Of a DNA stretch of 8,582 nucleotides, positions 1 through 6,854 are shown one piece after another (positions within the stretch are counted from its first letter, which is position 1; each line of letters begins with the position of its first letter). Made by a program: the position numbers and the translations under genes. The notes below the pieces were generated by a model that worked only from the letters and a program-made list of their open reading frames with translations, was not told the origin of the DNA and ran no database searches. The DNA is from an uncultured Desulfuromonadales bacterium (GTDB lineage Bacteria; Desulfobacterota; Desulfuromonadia; Desulfuromonadales; Geopsychrobacteraceae), in assembly GCA_945788205.1 (NCBI GenBank), contig CALZLE010000092.1, positions 1 to 8,582 on the forward strand, given 5' to 3'.

Positions 1-5
1 CAGAA

Positions 6-1049
6 TCAGGCGCTCTTAATTCCATCGCGAGAGGCTCGCTTCACTTCGTACATCGCCCCATCGGACAATTTGATCAGTTCCTGCAGACAATAGGCGTTGG
101 TCGGATAGGTTGCGACCCCGAGACTGGCCGTCACACGCATCGATCTTCCGCAGTCTGATCGAAATTCTGTGGCACGCAATTGCACCAACAGATTATGTGC
201 CATCGCCAAAGCTCCTTGACGATCCGTTGACGGCAGCAAAAAAATGAATTCATCACCACCATAGCGAGCCGCATGATCGACGACCCGGATGGTCCGCTGA
301 AACAGCTGGCCGACTTCCTTGAGAAGGCGACTGCCGGTTTGATGACCGTAGCTATCATTCACCTTCTTGAAATGATCGAGGTCGAGGAACACCATCGACA
401 GTTCATTACCATAACGACTGGCTCGCTCCATCTCGTATTCACAAAGAGTTTGAAAATGATGGGAATTATAGAGCCCGGTCAGATCGTCGGTAATGGTCAG
501 ATCACGAACCTGTTGATGTAGGCGGGAATTTTCGATCGCAATCGCAGCAAAATCGGCAATTGTTGCGAGAATCCGCTGGTCCTGCTCAGTAAACTGACTC
601 TGTTTACAGCCGTTTAAAAGTTGAATCACGCCGATGATGCGATCATTACATACCAACGGAACACAGAGAATCGACTTGGTCGTGAAGCCGACCTTCTGAT
701 CAATCCGGTCGGAAAAACGGGGTTCCTTGCTGACATCCTGGACTAAAATCGGCGCGCCTGAATCAGCAACCCAGCCGGCCACTCCTTCGCCAGGCGGCAA
801 ACGCGTTCCGGTCAGATCACCGCCAGCCGGGGAAACAACGATTTCGAAGCAGAGTTCTTTGCTCTGTTCGTCAACAATTAATAAAGACCAGGCCTGTGGG
901 CGCAGCAAATCCCGAACCTTTTCCATCACCACTCGATAAACATCTTCGAGGGCCAGATGTGAGGTTAAGGCTTTACCTATATCGATCAGGGTCTCCAATT
1001 CATCCGATAACCGCCCTGTTTCGATCAGCTTGACCTGCTCTTTTGACAT
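6..1049 (-). CDS. GAF-GGDEF dinucleotide cyclase, Hypr-like (putative cGAMP/c-di-GMP synthase)
   Basis: This cytoplasmic protein of 347 residues should join two nucleoside triphosphates into a cyclic dinucleotide second messenger. A short N-terminal helix is followed by a GAF sensor domain (about residues 35-176), a linker helix and a complete GGDEF domain (about 183-345). Visible motifs are DDLTGLYN (188-195), the metal-binding DLD (223-225), the active-site GGDEF (264-268) and an inhibitory I-site RVVD (255-258) exactly five residues before it. There is no membrane segment. The base-recognition residue equivalent to PleD Asp344 is Ser240, while Asn231 (PleD Asn335) is kept. Ser at this position defines the Hypr GGDEF enzymes such as Geobacter GacA, which make 3',3'-cGAMP, so the product may not be pure c-di-GMP. 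The ATG at 1049 has GGAAGG a few bases upstream. The GAF ligand is unknown. Cyclase identity is very safe; product specificity is inferred. Confidence 0.95.
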   Translation of the reverse strand: MSKEQVKLIETGRLSDELETLIDIGKALTSHLALEDVYRVVMEKVRDLLRPQAWSLLIVDEQSKELCFEIVVSPAGGDLTGTRLPPGEGVAGWVADSGAPILVQDVSKEPRFSDRIDQKVGFTTKSILCVPLVCNDRIIGVIQLLNGCKQSQFTEQDQRILATIADFAAIAIENSRLHQQVRDLTITDDLTGLYNSHHFQTLCEYEMERASRYGNELSMVFLDLDHFKKVNDSYGHQTGSRLLKEVGQLFQRTIRVVDHAARYGGDEFIFLLPSTDRQGALAMAHNLLVQLRATEFRSDCGRSMRVTASLGVATYPTNAYCLQELIKLSDGAMYEVKRASRDGIKSA

Positions 1050-1085
1050 AGACCTTCCGTTGGTTTTTTTAAATTTAATTCTACT

Positions 1086-1114
1086 AATTTAATCGCCAGG
1101 CGACAATAAGTCAA
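1086..1114 (-). promoter_or_regulatory. Candidate sigma-70 promoter of the GGDEF gene
   Basis: Reading the minus strand, TTGACT (1114-1109) is followed by a 17-base spacer and TAAATT (1091-1086). This gives 5/6 and 4/6 matches at ideal spacing. Transcription would start near 1079, leaving a leader of about 30 bases before the ATG at 1049. It was found by eye only. Confidence 0.5.
1093..1103. promoter_or_regulatory. Inverted repeat in the promoter spacer (possible operator)
   Basis: TCGCC-A-GGCGA is a perfect 5-bp inverted repeat around a single central base. It lies between the -35 and -10 elements proposed for the GGDEF gene, where a bound repressor would block RNA polymerase. The GC-rich repeat stands out from its AT-rich surroundings. 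No regulator is assigned. Confidence 0.3.
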
Positions 1115-1142
1115 TCATCTCAAAGAAAAATGCATAATTCAT

Positions 1143-1170
1143 TAAACTTTCTCCCAAGAACTGCCGATAA
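1143..1170 (+). promoter_or_regulatory. Sigma-28 (FliA)-type promoter
   Basis: TAAACTTT (1143-1150) and GCCGATAA (1163-1170) match the flagellar sigma-28 consensus TAAAGTTT / GCCGATAA at 15 of 16 positions. The spacer is 12 bases instead of the usual 11. The expected start point is near 1176, about 50 bases before the ATG at 1229. This places the downstream gene in the late flagellar/motility regulon and rules out an upstream in-frame ATG at 1130 as the translation start. The one-base-long spacer is the main reservation. Confidence 0.65.
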
Positions 1171-1184
1171 ACAGAAAAGAGAAA

Positions 1185-1228
1185 GGTTTTCCCACGAAGG
1201 GGAAAGAACAAAAACCACGGAGGGTGGT
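1185..1228 (+). promoter_or_regulatory. Structured 5' leader with Shine-Dalgarno in a hairpin loop
   Basis: ACCAC (1214-1218) and GTGGT (1224-1228) form a perfect 5-bp stem whose five-base loop is the Shine-Dalgarno GGAGG (1219-1223). The stem ends directly against the ATG at 1229. Upstream, TTTCCC (1188-1193) can pair with GGGAAA (1200-1205). Alternatively GGTTTT (1185-1190) can pair with AAAACC (1211-1216), which takes three bases (1214-1216) from the Shine-Dalgarno hairpin, so the two folds exclude each other. The loop contains ACGGA, which fits the ANGGA-in-a-loop pattern favoured by CsrA/RsmA. Translational control by CsrA or by leader refolding is an inference. Confidence 0.45.
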
Positions 1229-1969
1229 ATGTTAGAACAGGTCAGAAGAGTCGGAAATTTCAAAGCTGCCGATCTTCCCCGCGAGGTGGAACCGGTCAAG
1301 CCCTACCCGCGGATAAATCCGCAACAGCAACGCCAGGAAGACTACCCGCAACAGGATGCTCAACAGAAGCCGAACGCCAACAAAACGACCCGCCGGCGCT
1401 TCACCGCGATGCGCGAATTAATTGAAGAACTTAAAAATCAAACGAGAATCAATCGGGTCGATTTTAATACTGCCAACCAGGAACTGATTGACTTAGGTCT
1501 GTCGATTGCTGAAGAGGAGCTGATCAACCAACTACTGGGCCTGAAAATACCGCTAACCAGTATCGAAGGGTTGATTAAACAAATGCGCCAACAAAGCGCA
1601 AGTCCAACACTGGTCAGTGACCGCAATATTTCAGCCAGCGCGAACCCTTTCCCGGTTCTTATCGCTGAACTTGCTGAATATATTATGCGCTTTGACGACC
1701 TGCCGGTTGTAATGAGCAGCCAGCACAACGATATTTTCGATGAGATCAGTAAGAATGGTCGTTTTGTCGTTGAACATAACCGGTTACGCCTGAATTTCAC
1801 ACGCGAGTCGACAATCCCGACAACGCCTGAAGAACCATTAAGTCTGACGATCAGCATTCAACTTGGAGCGATCGAAGTTGATGAGGATGGTCGCCGAGCC
1901 ATCCTTTATCAGCGACCGGATCAGAGCTACGGACTTTACTCGGACAAGTCGATCAGCCTGTCAATCTGA
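1229..1969 (+). CDS. Hypothetical protein, putative sigma-28 (motility) regulon member
   Basis: I do not recognise this 246-residue protein. It has no signal peptide and no membrane segment, so it is probably cytoplasmic. Residues about 20-55 are rich in Gln, Pro, Arg and Lys and look disordered. Residues about 56-140 look mainly helical and acidic to mixed, with a stretch similar to a coiled-coil or helical bundle. The C-terminal part (about 150-246) looks alternating beta, ending in a hydrophobic/serine tail. The start chosen is the ATG at 1229, because GGAGG lies five bases upstream and the sigma-28-type promoter at 1143-1170 would start transcription after the alternative ATG at 1130. The promoter suggests a role in the flagellum, chemotaxis or associated regulation. 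The gene ends eight bases from the convergent DUF945 gene, with no clear terminator between. The coding call is firm; the function is unknown. Confidence 0.85.
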   Translation: MLEQVRRVGNFKAADLPREVEPVKPYPRINPQQQRQEDYPQQDAQQKPNANKTTRRRFTAMRELIEELKNQTRINRVDFNTANQELIDLGLSIAEEELINQLLGLKIPLTSIEGLIKQMRQQSASPTLVSDRNISASANPFPVLIAELAEYIMRFDDLPVVMSSQHNDIFDEISKNGRFVVEHNRLRLNFTRESTIPTTPEEPLSLTISIQLGAIEVDEDGRRAILYQRPDQSYGLYSDKSISLSI

Positions 1970-1977
1970 AATTGGGA

Positions 1978-3270
1978 CTATAAACGAAAAGCGTTGCCGT
2001 TCAACTCGGCCTGCCCTTGTTTGATCGACAGATCGAGCCGGTAACCACCGTTCTCTCGCCGGGTAAAAATACCTTTTTGGATCAAACCGCCTGCCAATTG
2101 TTCCGCCTGTTCATTCAGCACTGCCGGATTGGCCGATCGCCCCTGTCGCTGCAGATTGTCGAGTGCACGAAAACCCGCGTTGAAAATCGAGCTATCGACA
2201 TCGAGTTGAAATTGTCCATCGATTTTGTCAAACCCCGTTGAAGCACCCCCGGAAAGATTCAACTCCTGCAAGGTCACACTCCCTTTTCCCTGCATCGTTC
2301 CTTCATCGGCCTGCAGAGAAACATCTGTCAGCGATACCGTCAGCCCCGCTTGAAACAGTCGCGAATAGAGCCCCAACAGCTGCAATTGCAGGATAACCGG
2401 ATCGATCTGCTGACCAAGCAGATCGGCCTGCATTTGCCGTGCATTGGTCCGCAGCTCTCGCACTGCGGCAGCATCAATGCCACTGACCTGCAGCTGCAGA
2501 CGCGCATCGGTAAAGGTTTCACCTCCCAGCGCCAACCCAGCCAGTTGCAAATCCAAGCCGCTCGTCAGCTGCTCATTTTCCAGTCTGCTCAACGCGTTGT
2601 AGCGTAACTCATTCAGCTCAAAAATAGGCTTTTCTGCCTGCTGCAGAGATACTTTTCCGATCAGAAAATCGCCACCGCCAAGCGGCAGACCCTGCAGGTC
2701 GGTAAAACTGCTATCCATCTCGACATCAGCAATTGTTAATTCTGCCGAGCCGGCCTCGACAACACTCAGACCCTCCAGACGAAAGAATAAATTCCCCCCG
2801 CTTAACTGTTCTTCCAAATCAAAATCGAAGCGCAGCCCCTTCAATGTAAAGGTTGCCTCGTCATCGGCAAGAGTCAACTCCGGCAGGCTGAAATGACTTT
2901 GAGATGAGCCGGAAAGACTGACATCGGTCTGCAACTGCAGCTGTTCCAACGATATCTGCTCGGCCAAACCTGCAGCGATGTCAGAGCCCTCCGCAACTCC
3001 GGTCAGCATTCTGACCTTCCAGGGAAAGTGGCGGATTTGATGCTGTAGCGGCAGGGATTCCTGCTGCAGGTTAATTTTGGTTTTCACCTCTGAAACCAGA
3101 AAACCACGCTGATAATCGAGCAGTTCAACGTTCACTATTCCTGCGTAATCCTGATTGAGCTGCTCAATCTGAGCCTTGAACACCTCTTCCGTCTTACTGC
3201 TGCAAACATAAGTGGCTGCAAACAGAACCACCAGAATCAACAACATCAGACCCGACAGAATTTTTTTCAT
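1978..3270 (-). CDS. DUF945/YdgA-like exported protein
   Basis: This protein of 430 residues belongs, by pattern, to the DUF945 (YdgA) family of exported proteins of unknown biochemical function. An N-terminal hydrophobic segment after MKK (about residues 4-23) should act as a signal anchor, putting the rest in the periplasm. The family's early signature is visible: a helix with a QLNQ motif, then YQRGF (about residues 54-58) followed by alternating strands. The long middle region is repetitive beta-type sequence rich in Leu-Gln pairs. The C-terminal GGYRLDL...GQAELNGNAF pattern (last 25 residues) also fits the family. The ATG at 3270 is chosen over an in-frame GTG at 3297, because AGGAG (3281-3277) lies six bases upstream of it and the GTG has no ribosome-binding site. 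It follows the small HTH gene by 79 bases. A TATAAA lies in that gap, but no good -35 is seen, so cotranscription or a weak own promoter are both possible. Confidence 0.8.
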   Translation of the reverse strand: MKKILSGLMLLILVVLFAATYVCSSKTEEVFKAQIEQLNQDYAGIVNVELLDYQRGFLVSEVKTKINLQQESLPLQHQIRHFPWKVRMLTGVAEGSDIAAGLAEQISLEQLQLQTDVSLSGSSQSHFSLPELTLADDEATFTLKGLRFDFDLEEQLSGGNLFFRLEGLSVVEAGSAELTIADVEMDSSFTDLQGLPLGGGDFLIGKVSLQQAEKPIFELNELRYNALSRLENEQLTSGLDLQLAGLALGGETFTDARLQLQVSGIDAAAVRELRTNARQMQADLLGQQIDPVILQLQLLGLYSRLFQAGLTVSLTDVSLQADEGTMQGKGSVTLQELNLSGGASTGFDKIDGQFQLDVDSSIFNAGFRALDNLQRQGRSANPAVLNEQAEQLAGGLIQKGIFTRRENGGYRLDLSIKQGQAELNGNAFRL

Positions 3271-3349
3271 CACGCTCTCCTGAAAATCCTTGTTCACAAA
3301 TTTATACGGTCATTATTGATAAAGGAAATGTAGCGAGGAAACACTTCTT

Positions 3350-3604
3350 TTAAACCTGCCGCTCACGTTCCGTCAGCCCATCAACCAGTGACAGCTGATC
3401 GAGATCGGGATCACCAGCAGGCAGGCCCGCCTTAATCCATGCGGTCAGGGTTTTGTGACTCACCTGTAGCAGCAAACGGACTTCTGCAAAGCTCTGTCCT
3501 TCGGAAAGCATCCGCAAGGCTTTTTCTTTGCGCCGATCAACACCCGGCTGATAGTCGAATAAAGAGTTATCATGCATCCATGAAAAGGTAGGGCAGTTCG
3601 CCAT
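3350..3604 (-). CDS. Small helix-turn-helix protein
   Basis: This is a small protein of 84 residues. Residues about 26-60 read as a helix-turn-helix: a charged helix, the turn around SEGQSF, then VSHKTLTAWIKAG as the recognition helix. This is similar in style to resolvase/transposase-type or orphan HTH domains, and I cannot name the family. It has no membrane segment. It starts 35 bases after the ybbP stop on the same strand, suggesting it is the third gene of the ybbA-ybbP transcript. A weak GGA lies five bases before the ATG at 3604, while the internal ATG at residue 10 has no ribosome-binding site. The last residues, LTERERQV, resemble the first helix of a LuxR-type HTH, but the reading frame stops there and the sequence beyond is not LuxR-like in any frame. 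It could be a local regulator or a remnant of a longer one. Confidence 0.6.
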   Translation of the reverse strand: MANCPTFSWMHDNSLFDYQPGVDRRKEKALRMLSEGQSFAEVRLLLQVSHKTLTAWIKAGLPAGDPDLDQLSLVDGLTERERQV

Positions 3605-3639
3605 TTTCGTCCAGCCTTTTGTCGTTAACGTGGCGGCAC

Positions 3640-6168
3640 TTATTCATTGCGCAGAAAACCAGCCGGTTTTTTTCCTAGCGCCCGCCAGGTTCCGAGTAAC
3701 CCGAACAACAGGGTTAAAACGATTCCGGCCAACAGAGTGAAAAAGATAACTTGTGGATGCAGACTGAAAGGCATCTCCAGTGGCCCTTTGAGAATGGCAA
3801 AGGCTGCCAAGCCCCCGGTTAAGGCGCTGATCAGACCAGCGATTAAACCGAGCAGAACAAATTCAGCGGCAAAGGTCAGGAGGATATCGATCCGCGTGGC
3901 GCCGCAGACCTTAAAGATCACCGCGTCCTGAATACGCCGATGCTGATCCGCCGACACCGCCCCGGCCAGAACCAGAAACCCGGTCAGCAAGGCGACCCCG
4001 GCCATCCCTTGAAAAGCAGCTCCAATTCGACTAAGGGTCCGAGAAACATTCTTCAGCACTTCGCGGGTACTGATCACAGAGACATTTGGAAAAGTGCCCG
4101 TCACTGCCTGGTAGACCTGTTCCTCTTGCGCCGGTGGGAGATGCACTGCGGCCAAATGATTCTGCGGCGCATCCTCCAACACGCCTGGAGCAAACAACAG
4201 GGCAAAATTGAGCTTCAGTGATGACCAGTCAACGATCCTCAAATTGGCAATTTCAGCGGTCACCTCGCGGCCCAGAATATTGACTGTAATGCTGTCGCCG
4301 ATATCCACCCCGAAGCCTTCGGCCAGATCGCTCGTCAGTGATAACTGCGGTGGCCCATTGTAATCTTCCGGCCACCAGTTCCCGGCACTCAGTTCGGTGC
4401 CTGCTGGCATCGTTGCATTATAACTGAGAAAACGATCACCGCGGACAGCCCAGCGTACCTTCGAATCGATCTGTGCTGCTGCGACCGGAACTCCGTCAAT
4501 CGCCGTGATCCGTCCCCGCAGCGTCGGTGAGCGATCGACGCGCGCCTCTGGATACCCGGCAAGCGCCTCCTCAAACAATGCAACCTGATCAGACTGAAGA
4601 TCGAGAAAAAAGAACGCCGGTGCCTCTTTGGGGATGGTGTCACTGACCATATCGTTGAGGTTAGCCTGCACCAGAGCAATCATCACCAGTGCCGTCAGCC
4701 CAAGCCCCAAAGAAAAGATGATGCTGATCGCCGGGGCACCGGGCCGCTTGATATTCGCAATGGCCAGTCGCAGCTGGGGATTTTTCGGCCGGGGAAACCA
4801 TTTTGCAAGGTGGATAACAGCAGCGGCTAAAAAACGAAATATCAGAAAACAGAGTGCGGCCCCCAGGATAAACCAGCAAGCCAAACGCCGGTCACCACTA
4901 CTGAGCACTGCAACCGCTGCCAGTAAAATCCCGCTGACGGTGATCGCTAGCCAGATTTTCTTTCCCGGCCCCTTTCGCCCACTCTCAACGTAACCACGAA
5001 ACAGCATGGCTGGCGATACCCGCCGGGCAATCCCCAACTCTTTGAGAGAAAAAAGCAGCGCAATCAAAAAACCGAAGAGACCCGCCACCAACATGACTTG
5101 CGGATAAAAACCGAGCTGTAGTGGAATCGGCAAACCACTGCCTGAAAACCGGGCAATCACCCAGGGGGACAAACTCCCGAGGAGCAGACCAGCTCCGGAA
5201 CCGAGGGTGCCGAGCAGAAGAACTTGCAACAGATAGGCAGTGAAAATAACCCGACTGGAAGCACCGAGGCATTTCATCGTGGCAATGTGTTGCACCTTGC
5301 CGTTCAAATAACCACGCACTGCACCGGACACTCCCAAGCCCCCGACCAATAGCGCGCAGAGCCCGAGCAGGGTCAGGTTTGTCCCCATCCGATCAAGAAA
5401 ATAGCGGACGCGCGGCGCAGCTTCCCGCCAGCTCCGCAGCCGCCAGCCGGCATCGGGAAAGCGCTGCGGCAGAAGTTCAAGCAATCGATCAGCTTGCTGC
5501 CGATCGGCCAATTTCAAGCGATAACGATAAGTGACCAAACTCCCCGGCTGAAGCAACTCAGAGGCAGAGAGCCCAGCTCGACTGACCAGCAACCGCGGGC
5601 CAAGATGAAAAGCCCGCACAGTCCGATCCGGTTCTGTCAGTAACACACCGCGAACCGTGAACACTGCTTTGCCAACTTGCACCTGATCGCCAATTTCGAT
5701 GGCGAACCGCTGCAGAAAACTCTGCTCGACCAAAGCACCAAAATTAATCCCTGCCCCGGCCAGGGCTCTGTCGAGAGACTGCGCTGGTTCCAGCGGTAAC
5801 TGCCCGTAGAGAGGATAGCTGCCATCGACCGCCTTCAACTCAACCAGCGCTCGCTGCTCGCCCACCAGAGTTGCTGCCATGGTTCGCAGTTCGAGGACCT
5901 CGGAAAGCAGACCCTGTTGATTGAGGAAGGCACGTTGCTCGCTGTTCAGCGGGCGCTGCGAAAGCCGAACCTCCAGATCGCCGCCGAGCAAGGCACTGGC
6001 GTCGGCCAATAGACCGGAGCGCGCAGCGGCGCTGAAACTGCCGATGGCGCTGATGGCAAAAACACCGAGGAACAGGCAGGCCAGAAACACCCCGAAACCA
6101 CGCAGCCCACCACGCAATTCTCGCCTCACCAAGCGCAAGGCCTGTCGAATAACCGCTGCTCGGTTCAC
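3640..6168 (-). CDS. ybbP: FtsX/MacB-type ABC transporter permease (YbbP-like)
   Basis: This inner-membrane permease of 842 residues is a little longer than E. coli YbbP (about 800). About ten membrane segments are visible near residues 25-47, 264-286, 309-334, 355-375, 405-422, 429-452, 478-500, 720-740, 762-790 and 806-826. Two large periplasmic domains lie at about 48-263 and 501-719. This is the duplicated FtsX layout of the YbbP family, which is related to LolCE and MacB and usually moves lipids or lipoproteins, or transmits force, rather than importing solutes. The MKCLGAS (298-304) and FKVCGAT (752-758) stretches are the matching cytoplasmic coupling segments of the two halves. Translation starts with GTG at 6168, overlapping the ybbA stop as GTGA, with GAGG upstream, so the two proteins are translationally coupled. 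The substrate is unknown. Confidence 0.93.
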   Translation of the reverse strand: MNRAAVIRQALRLVRRELRGGLRGFGVFLACLFLGVFAISAIGSFSAAARSGLLADASALLGGDLEVRLSQRPLNSEQRAFLNQQGLLSEVLELRTMAATLVGEQRALVELKAVDGSYPLYGQLPLEPAQSLDRALAGAGINFGALVEQSFLQRFAIEIGDQVQVGKAVFTVRGVLLTEPDRTVRAFHLGPRLLVSRAGLSASELLQPGSLVTYRYRLKLADRQQADRLLELLPQRFPDAGWRLRSWREAAPRVRYFLDRMGTNLTLLGLCALLVGGLGVSGAVRGYLNGKVQHIATMKCLGASSRVIFTAYLLQVLLLGTLGSGAGLLLGSLSPWVIARFSGSGLPIPLQLGFYPQVMLVAGLFGFLIALLFSLKELGIARRVSPAMLFRGYVESGRKGPGKKIWLAITVSGILLAAVAVLSSGDRRLACWFILGAALCFLIFRFLAAAVIHLAKWFPRPKNPQLRLAIANIKRPGAPAISIIFSLGLGLTALVMIALVQANLNDMVSDTIPKEAPAFFFLDLQSDQVALFEEALAGYPEARVDRSPTLRGRITAIDGVPVAAAQIDSKVRWAVRGDRFLSYNATMPAGTELSAGNWWPEDYNGPPQLSLTSDLAEGFGVDIGDSITVNILGREVTAEIANLRIVDWSSLKLNFALLFAPGVLEDAPQNHLAAVHLPPAQEEQVYQAVTGTFPNVSVISTREVLKNVSRTLSRIGAAFQGMAGVALLTGFLVLAGAVSADQHRRIQDAVIFKVCGATRIDILLTFAAEFVLLGLIAGLISALTGGLAAFAILKGPLEMPFSLHPQVIFFTLLAGIVLTLLFGLLGTWRALGKKPAGFLRNE

Positions 6169-6854
6169 GCGACCGCCTCGGCTAATGGCTGAAATTTACC
6201 GTCGGCCATCCGCACCGTGCGCTGGCAGCGCGCCGCCAGTTGCGGGTCGTGAGTCACCAGAATCAGTGTGGTTCCAAACTCCTGTTGCAGACCGAACAGC
6301 AGTTCCATCACCATCTCGCCAGTTTCACGGTCGAGGTTACCGGTCGGTTCATCAGCCAGAATCAATTTTGGCCGGGCGACAAAAGCCCGTGCCAGAGCAA
6401 CCCGCTGCTGCTCACCACCGGAAAGCTGTCCCGGAAAATGGTCTTGACGTTGTTTCAACCCGGTTACGGCCAAGGCTTCTGCAGCACGATCAAGAGCATC
6501 ATCAACACCGGCGAACTCCAGCGGCAGGGCGACATTTTCCAGCGCCGTCATGGTTGGCACCAGATGGAACGACTGAAAAACAATTCCGACCTGCGAGCGA
6601 CGGAAGCGGGCCAATTCGTCCTCATTCAACTGGCGCAGATCGACACCGGATACTGAGATCAGTCCGGAGTCGGCCTGCTCCAGCCCCGACAAGACCATCA
6701 ACAGACTGGTTTTCCCGGCCCCCGATGGACCGACGATACTCACCGTCTCTCCGGCGACAACCTGCAGGTCAACAGAGCGCAAAATGTTGACCCGACCAGC
6801 GCCGCCCACTAGACTTAAATTCAGCTGTTTTATTTCAACAATTGGATCAATCAT
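6165..6854 (-). CDS. ybbA: ABC transporter ATP-binding protein (YbbA-like)
   Basis: This cytoplasmic ATPase of 229 residues (E. coli YbbA has 228) powers the YbbP permease. All motifs are intact: Walker A GPSGAGKT (42-49), Q-loop Gln94, signature LSGGEQQ (144-150), Walker B LILADEP with catalytic Glu169, and switch His202. The LADEPTGNLD stretch and overall length are typical of the LolD/MacB/FtsE class. The ATG at 6854 is chosen because GGGAG (6864-6860) lies five bases upstream and the protein then begins like E. coli YbbA. The upstream in-frame start at 6932 would add 26 residues without support. Its start codon shares bases with the divergent tesA start, so its promoter and leader must lie inside the tesA coding sequence. 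I saw no convincing promoter there. Confidence 0.95.
   Translation of the reverse strand: MIDPIVEIKQLNLSLVGGAGRVNILRSVDLQVVAGETVSIVGPSGAGKTSLLMVLSGLEQADSGLISVSGVDLRQLNEDELARFRRSQVGIVFQSFHLVPTMTALENVALPLEFAGVDDALDRAAEALAVTGLKQRQDHFPGQLSGGEQQRVALARAFVARPKLILADEPTGNLDRETGEMVMELLFGLQQEFGTTLILVTHDPQLAARCQRTVRMADGKFQPLAEAVA
6787..6815 (+). promoter_or_regulatory. Candidate tesA promoter inside ybbA
   Basis: TTGACC (6787-6792), a 17-base spacer and TAGACT (6810-6815) match sigma-70 at 5/6 and 4/6 positions. Transcription would begin near 6822, about 31 bases before the tesA ATG at 6853. The element lies wholly within the first codons of ybbA on the other strand, the only place a tesA promoter could be close to the gene. 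Confidence 0.45.

Noticed and set aside
1130..1228. Upstream in-frame ATG extending the sigma-28 gene by 33 residues
   Set aside because: It lies upstream of the predicted transcription start and has no ribosome-binding site, whereas the ATG at 1229 has a strong GGAGG.
1050..1228. A GEMM (c-di-GMP/cGAMP) riboswitch beside the cyclase gene
   Set aside because: The conserved GEMM core sequences are not present in this gap nor in the 8360-8582 gap.
2150..3070. Many CTGCAG repeats
   Set aside because: They are Leu-Gln codon pairs in the DUF945 gene (CTG CAG) and read the same on both strands; no repeat unit or regular spacing is seen.
5921..6790. Long open frame of 289 codons on the plus strand
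   Set aside because: It lies antisense to the clear ybbP and ybbA genes, its translation is low-complexity and rich in Arg, Pro and Ser, and it has no motif or ribosome-binding site.
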